Assembly: GCA_019419955.1 (NCBI GenBank)
Contig: JAHZIB010000004.1
Location: 22,531-86,530 of the forward strand
Length of the DNA: 64,000 nucleotides
Reading direction: 5' to 3'
Source: Clostridiales bacterium
GTDB taxonomy: Bacteria; Bacillota; Clostridia; TANB77; CAG-508
In this document: in pieces, positions 43,798-53,452 of the stretch
Layout of the letters: each line of letters begins with the position of its first letter
How positions within the stretch are numbered: the stretch's first letter is position 1
Translations under genes and position numbers: made by a program
Notes under the pieces: model-generated
The model's input: only the letters and a program-made list of their open reading frames with translations
Database searches by the model: none
What the model was told of the DNA's origin: nothing

Positions 43798-43871
43798 TTC
43801 ATAAAAAGGACACAAATAATTGGAATTTCTTTACTATAATTCATAAAAAGGGCATAAAAATGTTGTATAAT
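43798..43871 (+). promoter_or_regulatory. Promoter with direct repeats before the two-component operon
   Basis: TTCATAAAAAGG-ACA at 43798 and TTCATAAAAAGG-GCA at 43840, 42 bp apart; TATAAT at 43866-43871. The second repeat lies over the -35 place. Direct repeats like these fit an OmpR-family regulator acting on its own promoter. Confidence 0.45.
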
Positions 43872-43966
43872 AAACTATAATTGATAAAATTAGCAAATGG
43901 ATGGTTTTAGAGCAATTATTATGATTAATTAACTAAAAACCATTTTTAGGGAAAGGATAGTAAAAA

Positions 43967-44644
43967 ATGGGAGATACAACAATTCTAGTAGTAGATGATG
44001 AATCAAGAATGAGAAAATTGATTAGAGACTTTTTAATGCAAAAGGGGTATGGAATTTTAGAAGCTGCTGATGGTGAAGAAGCATTGGATGTATTTGAGGA
44101 GAATAAAAACAAAATTAATTTAATACTTCTTGATGTTATGATGCCAAAGCTTGATGGATGGTCTGTTCTTCGTCAGATTAGACAGAATTCAAAAGTCCCT
44201 ATAATTATGCTTACTGCAAGAGGAGAGGAACAGGACGAACTTTTTGGATTTGAATTAGGTGTTGACGAATATATCTCTAAACCATTTAGTCCTAAAATAT
44301 TGGTCGCGAGAGTGGAAGCAATTTTGAAGAGAACAAATCCCAAAACTTCCGAACAGAAAGATTATGGTGGGATTGTAATAGACCCAGAAGGAAGAACTGT
44401 GACTGTGGATGGAAAACAAATTGATATGAGTTTAAGGGAGTATGAGTTGTTAAAGTATTTACTTGATAATGAGAATATTGCTCTTTCAAGGGATAAAATT
44501 CTAAATAATGTTTGGAATTATGATTATTATGGAGATTCAAGAACAATTGATAGTCATATAAAAAAGATAAGGCACAAATTAGGAAAGAAAGGTAAATATA
44601 TCCAAACTATTAGAGGAATAGGCTATAAATTTGAGATAAAATAG
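43967..44644 (+). CDS. OmpR/PhoB-family response regulator
   Basis: 225 residues. Receiver domain with DDESRMRK, the phospho-acceptor Asp in ILLDVMMP (about 54), Thr in LTARGEE and Lys in SKPFSPK; a C-terminal winged helix (about 125-225) with LREYELLKYLLDNEN and SRTIDSHIKKIRHKLG. Regulates target promoters when phosphorylated by the kinase encoded 28 bp downstream. Confidence 0.96.
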   Translation: MGDTTILVVDDESRMRKLIRDFLMQKGYGILEAADGEEALDVFEENKNKINLILLDVMMPKLDGWSVLRQIRQNSKVPIIMLTARGEEQDELFGFELGVDEYISKPFSPKILVARVEAILKRTNPKTSEQKDYGGIVIDPEGRTVTVDGKQIDMSLREYELLKYLLDNENIALSRDKILNNVWNYDYYGDSRTIDSHIKKIRHKLGKKGKYIQTIRGIGYKFEIK

Positions 44645-44671
44645 AAAAGTAATTTATGCTTTAGGAAAGGA

Positions 44672-46183
44672 ATGCGACTAAAGATGGCAAAAATTAAAAG
44701 TAATTTTAAATCAGTAAGATTTAAACTATTTTTTACAATGTGTTTAGTGATAGCTCTTATAGTGTTGTGCCTAGTGGTAATTAATAGTGTGGTACTTAGA
44801 TCCTTTTATTTATACTCAAAGATTGATAGTTTAAAAAATGTTTATGCCAAAATAAATAATTATTATAACTCAAATAGTACATCTAGTTCTTTAGATGAAG
44901 AGTTAAGGAGAATCGCTTTTAATAATAATTATGATATTTTTATAAGAACTGAGAGTAACATGATTGTATTTAGTACTGACAAAGATTTATATTCTGCAAT
45001 AAATATATTATCAAATGCTAATAAGTCGAATAATGAAATTGTATTATCTGATGGGAAAATACAAATAAAAAAGATAAATGATACTGTAAATAATCTAAAT
45101 TACATATTGCTTTCAGGTCAACTAGATAATGGATATGAGCTTTATATAAGTATTCCAGCTGTTCCAATAGATGAGAGCGTAGAAATTTCGAATCAAACTT
45201 TAATAATGATAGGAATAATTATATTATTAATATCTGCATTTATAGCATCATATATATCTAAAAAGTTTACAGCACCTATAGTTCAATTAAATAATATAAC
45301 AAATAAAATGGCAAGACTAGATTTTAGCCAAAAATATAAAAACATAGATACAAACGATGAAATAAATGAGTTGGGGAATAATATAAATCTTATGTCTGAC
45401 AAGTTGGAAAGTACTATTAAACAATTGAGGGAAAACAATTCTGAATTAGAAAAGGATATTGAAGAAAAGTCAAAAATAGATGAAATGAGAAAACAATTTA
45501 TTTCGGATGTGTCACATGAGCTAAAAACTCCAATTGCTCTAATTCAAGGTTATGCAGAGGGGTTAATAGAAAATGTTAATACAGATGATGAGTCAAGGAA
45601 GTTTTATGCAGAAGTTATTTTAGATGAGTCAAATAAAATGGACACTTTGGTAAAACAGCTTCTTGAATTAATGAAGCTTGAATATGGTAAAAGAGAATTT
45701 AGAAATGAGAAGTTTAATATTGTTGAACTTATAAATGAGGTTATACGAAAATGTAAGGTAATGCTAGATGATAGAAAAATAGATATTAAGTTTGAACACG
45801 AGCCAGAAATTATGGTATTTGCAGATTCTTTTTACATTGAGCAAGTAATAACCAATTATTTAACAAATGCTATAAAACATGTAAAGGATATTAATGGGAT
45901 TAGACAGATTAAAGTGAATATAAGTATTAATGATAAAACCAGAAAAGTTAGAGTTTCAGTATTTAATACTGGCGAGAATATTTCTGACAGTTCAATATCA
46001 AAAATTTGGGGTAGATTCTATAAAGGAGATACTTCAAGAAATAGAGAAGATGGAGGAACTGGGATAGGTCTAGCACTGGTTAAGGCAATTATGATAAATT
46101 ATAAAAATGACTATGGCGTAGAAAACAAGGAGAATGGAGTAGAGTTTTACTTTGAATTAGATAAAGGAGAAGAAGAAAACTAA
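44672..46183 (+). CDS. Sensor histidine kinase
   Basis: 503 residues. Two membrane helices (about 17-40 and 178-198) enclose a 135-residue extracytoplasmic sensor; HAMP follows (about 200-250), then a HisKA domain with FISDVSHELKTPIALIQGYAE (phospho-His) and a HATPase with VITNYLTNAIKH and DGGTGIGLALVK. The start is ambiguous: AGGAAAGGA touches the ATG at 44672 and is 13 nt from the ATG at 44684. Partner of the response regulator; signal unknown. Confidence 0.93.
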   Translation: MRLKMAKIKSNFKSVRFKLFFTMCLVIALIVLCLVVINSVVLRSFYLYSKIDSLKNVYAKINNYYNSNSTSSSLDEELRRIAFNNNYDIFIRTESNMIVFSTDKDLYSAINILSNANKSNNEIVLSDGKIQIKKINDTVNNLNYILLSGQLDNGYELYISIPAVPIDESVEISNQTLIMIGIIILLISAFIASYISKKFTAPIVQLNNITNKMARLDFSQKYKNIDTNDEINELGNNINLMSDKLESTIKQLRENNSELEKDIEEKSKIDEMRKQFISDVSHELKTPIALIQGYAEGLIENVNTDDESRKFYAEVILDESNKMDTLVKQLLELMKLEYGKREFRNEKFNIVELINEVIRKCKVMLDDRKIDIKFEHEPEIMVFADSFYIEQVITNYLTNAIKHVKDINGIRQIKVNISINDKTRKVRVSVFNTGENISDSSISKIWGRFYKGDTSRNREDGGTGIGLALVKAIMINYKNDYGVENKENGVEFYFELDKGEEEN

Positions 46184-46221
46184 ATTTATATTTGATTTAT
46201 GCAAAAAATACTTGCAGATTG

Positions 46222-46335
46222 TTAGTGTGAAAAACTTAGTTTTTCACACTAACAGAGAGAAGTGCAGTCTACATTGAAATATAAAATGAAGGGAATGTTA
46301 GAGTCTAAATTTGTTCGAAGGAAGGATAAATTGAC
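46222..46335 (+). ncRNA. Diverged third copy of the leader RNA family
   Basis: TTAGTGTGAAAAAC / GTTTTTCACACTAA, a perfect 14-bp stem, matches the first hairpin of the feoA leader. At 46294 TGTTAGAGTCTAAATT, then GTTCGAAGGAAGGA, matches the 3' end of both other copies. The central hairpins are missing. The downstream frame (TTG 46331) is only 13 codons. Confidence 0.4.
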
Positions 46336-46452
46336 ATGTATTTTAAGATACAGGTCATTTTTATTGTCCTAATATATGAATTAACAAGAACAAAATTATC
46401 TTGGAAAGTGTACATCAGCAAAGCAATAGTGTTTATTTGCAATTGAAGCTGA

Positions 46453-46499
46453 TTTGTCGAAATTTGTCGACAAAAAAATCTTTACAAATCTTGTATAAT
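46453..46499 (+). promoter_or_regulatory. Spo0A-box-like sites and promoter of the sortase operon
   Basis: TTTGTCGAAA (46453) and TTTGTCGACA (46463), ten bp apart, match the 0A-box TGTCGAA. TATAAT is at 46494-46499; no usable -35 is seen, so the boxes occupy its place. The 230-nt leader to the GTG is AT-rich and includes ATATCT/AGATAT followed by TTTTT. Confidence 0.5.
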
Positions 46500-46725
46500 A
46501 TAGTATTATGTTAATATAATAAAAATTGCAATTTTTAATAAATGAATTAATTTTTTTTTAAAAATTATGAAAGATTTTTTAATCAACAAATTTTATTTTC
46601 GAATTTCTATAATTCAAAATGAAAAATTATTTCATAAAAATATCTAAAAGATATTTTTTGAATTCTTAAAATTTCAATGAAAACAATATAATTAATTTGA
46701 AAAAATGATTAGGAGGTGCTAATAT

Positions 46726-47403
46726 GTGCTAAATTATTCGAAAGGAAATAATTATGTCATAGCTTTAGTAGTAACTATTTTAATTTGTGTGGTGTTATTT
46801 ATTTGTTTTGATTATTCAATTTTAAAGGAAACAAGTGTAACTAATAATACAGAAATTTCTAAATGGATAATTAATAATTATGGAAAAAGAATCCCTCTAG
46901 ATGTAATGAGTTTAGAAGACACATATTTAAAGCCTATGCAGATAGCAGAAATCTACGAAGATGTGACAATAGAAGAAAATGCAGATGAAGAAGAAATAAT
47001 GAAATACTTATCAAATGTAAAAAATAGTAATTGGAGGATAGAAATTCCAAAGATAGGTCTTGTTGCTCCTATAAAGTCTGGAACAACGCAAGATATTTTA
47101 AAAACTGCAGTTGGGCACTTTAATGGAACTACAAAATGGAATGGAAATGTACCTTTAGCTGGCCATAATAGAGGATACAGTTGCAATTTTTTTGCGAAAA
47201 TAAAACAACTAAAAAATGGGGATAAGATAATTTATTATTCGGAGAACGGAAAAAAGGAATACCAAGTTGTTATGAATAAAATTATAGAGCAAACAGATTG
47301 GAAATATATACAAAATACAAATGATAATAGAATTACTCTAATAACATGTATTGAAAACATGCATGATTATAGAAGGTGTGTTCAGGCAATTGAAATATTA
47401 TAA
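46726..47403 (+). CDS. Class D-type sortase
   Basis: 225 residues. N-terminal signal-anchor helix (about 10-30), then a sortase domain: IPKIGLVAPIKSGT, the catalytic His in PLAGHNRG, Cys in ITLITCIENM and Arg in YRRCV. It attaches the adhesin encoded next to it to cell wall. GTG start with AGGAGG 9 nt upstream; an ATG at 46723 is followed by a stop two codons later. Two-gene operon with 47427-48701. Confidence 0.88.
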   Translation: MLNYSKGNNYVIALVVTILICVVLFICFDYSILKETSVTNNTEISKWIINNYGKRIPLDVMSLEDTYLKPMQIAEIYEDVTIEENADEEEIMKYLSNVKNSNWRIEIPKIGLVAPIKSGTTQDILKTAVGHFNGTTKWNGNVPLAGHNRGYSCNFFAKIKQLKNGDKIIYYSENGKKEYQVVMNKIIEQTDWKYIQNTNDNRITLITCIENMHDYRRCVQAIEIL

Positions 47404-47426
47404 AATAAATTATTAGGAGGAATGTA

Positions 47427-48701
47427 ATGAGAAGAAATAAAATAATATCTATGACAACTGTTGTTATATTAATAGTTACTATACTAGCAGTATTTCCAAA
47501 TAAATTAGCTGCAGCATCAACATATTTTATAGATGAGGCAGAACTTTACTCAAAAGGTGAGCTAGTATGTTTTACATATCAAGATGTATTGGTAGGAGTG
47601 GAGTTTGTTGTGTACAAGAAAGATGGTATTGAATATCCTGCATACTGTCTAGACAAAACTTTGCCAGGAGTTACAGAAGAAGAAAGTTATACTGTATCAG
47701 TTGACAAATTGGTAACGAATAACAAAATTTGGAGAGCAGTTACTAATGGCTATCCGTATAAAACACCGAAACAACTAGGAGTAAACAGTGAGATAGAAGC
47801 ATTTGCAGCAACCAAAATGGCTGTATATGATATGATGTATAATTATGACTGGAATGATTTTAAAGGTAGAGACGAAAAAGGGGTAAGAGTCATAAAAGCA
47901 GCTAAAAAGATAGCGGAAGTAGCAAGAAATTCTACAGAGACAAAGCCTGTTTCAATTGTGGATTTTGAAAGTGTAAAAGGCGTGTGGGCTGTAGATAGCA
48001 AAGAAAAAGATTATGCAAGCAAGGAATTTTCTATAAATGCTAATGTGGAATGCGCAGAGTATACAGTTAAACTAAACAAAGTGGATTTAAAAGGAATAAA
48101 AGTCGTTGATATAAACAATGTGGAGAGAGATACATTTAAAATTGATGAGAAATTTAAAATTCTAATTCCAATATCTGAACTATATAAGAATGGAACAATA
48201 GAGATAGAAGCAACAGCTAAAGTAAAGACAAAACCAATTTTGTATGGTAATTCTGGGAGTAGTTCTAAGCAAAGCTATGCTTTAGCTGGAGGTGATTATG
48301 AGTTTGATAGTACAAAAATAAAGGTAAATTATCAAAAAAATAGTACGAAGATAACAATTATAAAGAAAGATGCGGATACAAAAGAAGTGTTGGCAGGAGC
48401 GAAGTTTAATTTATTAGATGAAAATAAAAACATTGTATATTCAGACCTTGTAACCGATGAAAATGGTGAAGTATTTGTGGAAGGAATTAAACCAGGAAGA
48501 TATTATGTACAAGAAATTAAATCTCCAGATGGTTATACCATATATAAAGACCCAATATCAGTAGATGTTGGTTTGAACCAAGAATATTCATTAACAATTA
48601 ATAATTATGAAGAACCAGAAGACGAAGAAAAAGAAATTGAAGATGATTCTGATGAAGTAACAGGAGAAAAAATAGAAAATTTACCAAGGACAGGTTTTTA
48701 A
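47427..48701 (+). CDS. Cell-surface thioester-like / SpaA-fold adhesin ending at LPRTGF
   Basis: 424 residues. Signal peptide (about 1-29, ending KLAAA). A TQXA-type N-terminal domain shows PAYCLDKTLPG (the Cys) and AFAATKMAVYDMMY where the usual Gln of the TQXA motif is Lys. A collagen-binding-like region follows and a SpaA/CNA-B domain (about 310-390, EVLAGAKFNLLDENKN, GRYYVQEIKSPDGY). The protein ends with LPRTGF and a stop: the sorting motif is there but not the hydrophobic helix and positive tail. Substrate of the adjacent sortase or a shortened relative of one. Confidence 0.7.
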   Translation: MRRNKIISMTTVVILIVTILAVFPNKLAAASTYFIDEAELYSKGELVCFTYQDVLVGVEFVVYKKDGIEYPAYCLDKTLPGVTEEESYTVSVDKLVTNNKIWRAVTNGYPYKTPKQLGVNSEIEAFAATKMAVYDMMYNYDWNDFKGRDEKGVRVIKAAKKIAEVARNSTETKPVSIVDFESVKGVWAVDSKEKDYASKEFSINANVECAEYTVKLNKVDLKGIKVVDINNVERDTFKIDEKFKILIPISELYKNGTIEIEATAKVKTKPILYGNSGSSSKQSYALAGGDYEFDSTKIKVNYQKNSTKITIIKKDADTKEVLAGAKFNLLDENKNIVYSDLVTDENGEVFVEGIKPGRYYVQEIKSPDGYTIYKDPISVDVGLNQEYSLTINNYEEPEDEEKEIEDDSDEVTGEKIENLPRTGF

Positions 48702-48729
48702 ATAAGGAATAGCTTTTAAAATCTATTAG

Positions 48730-48779
48730 ACATCTTCCATAAGGTTTCATAAGAAGCTTTATGGTGGATGTGTTTTTTT
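48730..48779 (+). terminator. Terminator of the sortase operon
   Basis: ACATCTTCCATAA... pairs with TTATGGTGGATGT, followed by TTTTTTT. Confidence 0.8.
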
Positions 48780-48883
48780 AGAGGAAATTCTTGACATCAC
48801 CATATAAATAAATTATGATAATAGTATATATTTTTTGAATAGATGTGCATATTATATATAAAGAATATAAAGGAAGGTATAGA

Positions 48884-50203
48884 ATGTTGACTCAAATTTT
48901 AGTTTTAATTATTTTGATTCTACTGAATGCGTACTTTGCAGCAACAGAAATTGCATTTATTTCTTTGAATGATGCAAAAATTGAAAGAGATGCTAGGGAT
49001 GGCAATAAAAAAGCTAAGCAAATATTAAAAATGTTAAAGTATCCGAGTAAGTTTTTGGCAACAATACAAATTGGAATAACTCTTGCAGGTTTTTTATCTA
49101 GTGCGTTTGCTTCAGATGCATTTGCTGATAAGTTAGCTCCAATTTTAAACAATTTAATTCCAGCTATAAGTTTAGATGTATGGAGAGGTATAGCAATAGT
49201 GCTAATAACGATTATACTTTCTTTCTTTACTTTAGTGTTTGGAGAATTGGTACCAAAGAGGCTTGCTATGAAATATTATGAAAAAATATCTTATGCAACA
49301 ATTGGAGTAATAAGAGGCATTTCAATTATAACAGCACCATTTGTGAAGTTACTTACAGCTTCAACTAATATGGTTTCTAAAATTTTTGGCGTAGGAGAGA
49401 GCGAAGAAGAAGTTGTAACAGAAGAAGAAATAAAAATGATGATAGCAGAAGGAGAAGAAAAGGGAACAATAGAAAAAGGAGAGAGGCTGTTACTTAATAA
49501 TGTATTTGAGTTTAATGATATTATTGTTTCAGAAATAATGACACCAAGGACAGATATGTTTGCGATTGATATTAATGATAAAATAGAAAATATTTTGGAA
49601 GAAATAGACGAGTTTAAATACAGTAGAATACCTGTATATGAAGAAAATGTAGATGATATAAAAGGGATTCTATTCGTAAAGGATATTTTGAAACCTTTGA
49701 AAGATAATGAAAAAATCGAAATTGATAAAATTATAAGGGAACCATATTTTATTCCAGAATCAAAGGATATTGATGAACTGTTTAAGGAAATGCAACAGAA
49801 TAAAGTTCAAATGGCAATTGTAATTGACGAGTATGGTGGTACAGCAGGTCTAATTACGATGGAAGATATTATTGAGGAACTTGTGGGAAATATTTTTGAT
49901 GAATATGATGATGAGGAAATAGATGTTAAGAAAATAGACGAAAATACTTATATTGTTAGTGGACTGCTTACATCGTACGAATTGAAGAAAGTATTTGATA
50001 TTGAAATTCCAGATGGAGATTATGAGACTTTATCAGGTTATCTCTTAGATAGATTGGGCAGAATTCCAGATGAAAATGAACATCCAATTATTGAAGATGA
50101 GAAATTAACTTATAAGGTCGAAGAAATGGAAGATAAAAGAATAAAATATGTTAAGATTTGCAGAAATATGAATGAGTTAAGCAACCATCAAGAAGATGAA
50201 TAA
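48884..50203 (+). CDS. CNNM/HlyC/CorC-type transporter with CBS domains
   Basis: 439 residues from the ATG at 48884 (GGAAGG). DUF21 membrane domain of four segments (ILLNAYFAATEIAFISLND; GITLAGFLSSAFA; FGELVPKRLA), two CBS domains (about 205-330; IMTPRTDMFAID, AIVIDEYGGTAGLITMEDIIEEL), and a CorC C-terminal domain (about 350-425). Proteins of this family export or regulate Mg2+ and other cations. Confidence 0.9.
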   Translation: MLTQILVLIILILLNAYFAATEIAFISLNDAKIERDARDGNKKAKQILKMLKYPSKFLATIQIGITLAGFLSSAFASDAFADKLAPILNNLIPAISLDVWRGIAIVLITIILSFFTLVFGELVPKRLAMKYYEKISYATIGVIRGISIITAPFVKLLTASTNMVSKIFGVGESEEEVVTEEEIKMMIAEGEEKGTIEKGERLLLNNVFEFNDIIVSEIMTPRTDMFAIDINDKIENILEEIDEFKYSRIPVYEENVDDIKGILFVKDILKPLKDNEKIEIDKIIREPYFIPESKDIDELFKEMQQNKVQMAIVIDEYGGTAGLITMEDIIEELVGNIFDEYDDEEIDVKKIDENTYIVSGLLTSYELKKVFDIEIPDGDYETLSGYLLDRLGRIPDENEHPIIEDEKLTYKVEEMEDKRIKYVKICRNMNELSNHQEDE

Positions 50204-50250
50204 TAATTAATATTTTACAAAAGCTTAAATAGGAAAGGGTTGGTATTTAT

Positions 50251-52092
50251 ATGAATAAAAAGAAAGTAATAATTTTAATTGTAGCTTTAGTAATTATAAT
50301 TGCGGTAATAATATGTTTAGTGCTATTTTTCAATAAAAGAGCAAAATATGTATATGATGTAGTGCAAGTATCAGATGTGAAATACAATGTAATAAATGTT
50401 GATAATAGGTCAGGAGTTATAGATGAAAATGGAAATGTTATTATAGAGCCAACATATAATGTAATACAAATACCAGACCCATCAAAACCTGTATTTATTT
50501 GTATGTCTGACTACAATACTGAAACAAAGGAGTATCAGACTAAAGTTTTAAATGAAAAAAGGGAACAAATATTAACTGGATATGAGTTAGTACAAGCTAT
50601 ACCAAATGAAACAACTTCAGATGGAATACCTTTTGAAAAAACTGCGTTAAAGTACAAAAAAGATGGAAAATATGGTTTAATCAATATAAATGGAAAGGAG
50701 GTAACTGATCCTATTTTTGATGAAATTTCTTCAATGACATATAAAGAAGGAATGTTTCTGGTAAAACAAAATGATAAGTTGGGTGTAATAAATCAAAAAG
50801 GTGTTTATGTTATAAATCCAGAATATGATAATATAACAGCGGATAATTATTATGATGTAGAAACAAAATATCAAAAAACTGGATTTATTGTGTGTAAAAT
50901 AGAGGAGAACGGATATAGATATGGTTATATTAACTATAAAGGAGATGTTGTATTAAAACCGGAATATTCAGAGGTTGAAAGAGTAACAGAACTAGAGGAT
51001 GAAAAAAACGTTTATCTTGTAGCATATAAAGATGGACAAGCTGGATTGCTAAGAAATAAAAAATTAATTTTAAACTATGAATATGAAGATATATCATATA
51101 ATGCATATAATAATTTGTTTGTTGTTCAAAGAAATGGAAAGCAGGGAATTGTCGATACAAATGGTAAGACAAAGCTGGATACAAAATATACTGATATAAC
51201 ATTTGGTGGTATATATGTTAACTTAAAAGAAGATGGACAGAGCAAAGTAGTGGATTTAAGCGGAAATGAAATTACAAATGGGTATATTTCAAATATGCCA
51301 ACAAAAGATGGAAATCATGGTATTGTGTATGGAGAAGACGAAATTTATAAGATAATAGATAATAATGGAAACGTGGTTGTTGATAAAAACTATACCTATA
51401 TAGAAGAATTAGATAATAACTATTTTATAGTTGCAAATTATAATAATAACGGAATCATAGATTTAACAGGAAAATCCGTAATTGATTTAAGATATAGTAG
51501 TATTTTAAAACTCGATGGTACCGAGATTATACAAGCAAATGATGCATCAACTAATACTATTAACTTAATTAATAAAAATATGGAAATAATTGCAAATATG
51601 GCCGAAGCAGAAATTGAAGTAGAAGATAATTACATTAAACTATATTCTGAGAATGAAATTAAATATTTTGATTTGACGGGAAAAGAACTTACTGCACAAG
51701 AGGTTTTTCCAAATCATAAACTATTTGCTAAAAAAATTGATAATAAATGGGGATTTGTAGATAAAGATGGAAATTTACAAATTCAAAATGAATATGATTT
51801 GGTTACAGAATTTAATAAGTATGGTTTTGCTGGAATACTTGTTGATGGAAAGTGGGGAGTTATAAAAGAGGATAAGTCTATTATATTAGAACCAATATAT
51901 GAGTTAGATAATATAAGTCCTGAATTTATTGGAGAGTATTACAGAATAGAAGGATGGTATGGAAATGACTATTACACAAATGAAGTAGAAAATGAAAGTG
52001 ATACAAATATGGAAGAAGGAGATAATATTTTATCAGAAAGTAATGATGATAAAGAGGAATCTAATAACACAAATATACTTCAAGATAATTAG
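50251..52092 (+). CDS. WG-repeat membrane-anchored protein
   Basis: 613 residues. One N-terminal helix (about 5-27, VIILIVALVIIIAVIICLVLFF) anchors it. The rest is about 12 WG/KWG-type repeats of 35-45 residues, for example KKDGKYGLININGKEV and DNKWGFVDKDGNLQ, ending with an acidic tail. Beta-propeller-like repeats likely bind a surface ligand. Not linked to a known pathway. Confidence 0.8.
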   Translation: MNKKKVIILIVALVIIIAVIICLVLFFNKRAKYVYDVVQVSDVKYNVINVDNRSGVIDENGNVIIEPTYNVIQIPDPSKPVFICMSDYNTETKEYQTKVLNEKREQILTGYELVQAIPNETTSDGIPFEKTALKYKKDGKYGLININGKEVTDPIFDEISSMTYKEGMFLVKQNDKLGVINQKGVYVINPEYDNITADNYYDVETKYQKTGFIVCKIEENGYRYGYINYKGDVVLKPEYSEVERVTELEDEKNVYLVAYKDGQAGLLRNKKLILNYEYEDISYNAYNNLFVVQRNGKQGIVDTNGKTKLDTKYTDITFGGIYVNLKEDGQSKVVDLSGNEITNGYISNMPTKDGNHGIVYGEDEIYKIIDNNGNVVVDKNYTYIEELDNNYFIVANYNNNGIIDLTGKSVIDLRYSSILKLDGTEIIQANDASTNTINLINKNMEIIANMAEAEIEVEDNYIKLYSENEIKYFDLTGKELTAQEVFPNHKLFAKKIDNKWGFVDKDGNLQIQNEYDLVTEFNKYGFAGILVDGKWGVIKEDKSIILEPIYELDNISPEFIGEYYRIEGWYGNDYYTNEVENESDTNMEEGDNILSESNDDKEESNNTNILQDN

Positions 52093-52124
52093 ATATTACA
52101 ATAAAAATGATTGAGGAGATAAAA

Positions 52125-53372
52125 ATGTATAAAGAATTCGGAATATCAGAAAAAGTAATAAATTTGGCTGAACAAGTAGAACAGGACATAAAATCTATTG
52201 TTGAAAATATTAATAAAACATGTGAGTATAATTCGGCAAAGGTTTTGAGTGCTTTTCAAAAGTATAGAATATCAGATATGCATTTTAGCCAAACTACAGG
52301 ATATGGATATGGAGATATTGGTAGAGATACCTGTGAGCAAGTTTTTGCAGATGTATTAAAAGCAGAGGATTGTTTAGTAAGAGGACAATTTATATCTGGA
52401 ACGCATGCTTTAACAGTAGCATTATTTGCATTTCTAAGACCGGGAGATACACTTCTTAGTATTACTGGTAAACCATATGACACTTTAGATGAGGTTATTG
52501 GAATAGTAGATAATCCAAGTTCTTTAAAATCGTATAATGTTAGCTTTGAACAAATAGAGCTAGTGGATAATGAGTTTGACTATAATAAAATAGAAGAAAG
52601 ATTGAGAAGAGGGAATGTAAAACTAATTGAAATTCAACGTTCTAGAGGATATAGTACAAGAAAGAGTATTGAAATAGAACAGGTGGAACAAGTAATAAAA
52701 CACATAAGGAAGTTTGACAAAGATGTATTAATTATGATAGATAACTGCTACTGTGAATTTGTAGATACAAAAGAACCAACAGAAATTGGAGCTGACATTG
52801 TAGTTGGTTCATTGATAAAAAATTTAGGTGGTGGAATTGCACCAAATGGTGCATATATTGCAGGCAAGAAAGAATTAGTAAAACTTGCCGCAGAGAGGTT
52901 AACAGTACCAGGTGAAGGAAAAGAAGTAGGACCATCACTAGGAATTACAAGAGCAATATTACAGGGATTATTCTTTGCACCATCTGTAGTAGCAAGTAGC
53001 TTGAAAACAGCAGTTTTTGCAAGTAGGATGTTAGAAAAATTAGGTTATGAGGTAGAACCAAAATATAATGCAAAACGAGCAGATATAGTACAAACAATAA
53101 AGTTTAATGATGAAAATAGACTTATAAAGTATTGTCAGGGAATACAAATGGGGTCACCAATAGATTCAAATTCAGTTCCAGAGCCATGGGATATGCCTGG
53201 TTATACAGACAAAGTGATAATGGCGGCTGGAAGTTTTACCCAAGGGTCATCGATAGAACTTTCATGTGATGCACCAATAAGACCACCATATATTGCATTC
53301 ATGCAGGGAGGACTTACATATGAGTATGGAAAGTGGGGAGTTATGAAGGCAATAGAGAATATGAAGGAATAG
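52125..53372 (+). CDS. Methionine gamma-lyase family protein (YnbB-like)
   Basis: 415 residues from the ATG at 52125 (GAGGAG, 7 nt). A PLP enzyme of the Cys/Met metabolism fold called aluminium resistance protein: MHFSQTTGYGYGDIGRD, RGQFISGTHALTVALFAFLRPGD, MIDNCYCEFVDTKEP, and the PLP lysine region GSLIKNLGGGIAPNGAYIAG. True substrate is unknown. Confidence 0.88.
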   Translation: MYKEFGISEKVINLAEQVEQDIKSIVENINKTCEYNSAKVLSAFQKYRISDMHFSQTTGYGYGDIGRDTCEQVFADVLKAEDCLVRGQFISGTHALTVALFAFLRPGDTLLSITGKPYDTLDEVIGIVDNPSSLKSYNVSFEQIELVDNEFDYNKIEERLRRGNVKLIEIQRSRGYSTRKSIEIEQVEQVIKHIRKFDKDVLIMIDNCYCEFVDTKEPTEIGADIVVGSLIKNLGGGIAPNGAYIAGKKELVKLAAERLTVPGEGKEVGPSLGITRAILQGLFFAPSVVASSLKTAVFASRMLEKLGYEVEPKYNAKRADIVQTIKFNDENRLIKYCQGIQMGSPIDSNSVPEPWDMPGYTDKVIMAAGSFTQGSSIELSCDAPIRPPYIAFMQGGLTYEYGKWGVMKAIENMKE

Positions 53373-53452
53373 TAAAAAATGGATTTTTAAAATTTTATAT
53401 ATTTTTCTAATTGAAAATGTAATATTAAGGAGTTTAAAAAAGGGGAACATAA

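Noticed and set aside
46723..46731. ATG start for the sortase
   Set aside because: The ATG at 46723 is followed by TGC TAA; the sortase frame starts at the GTG at 46726.
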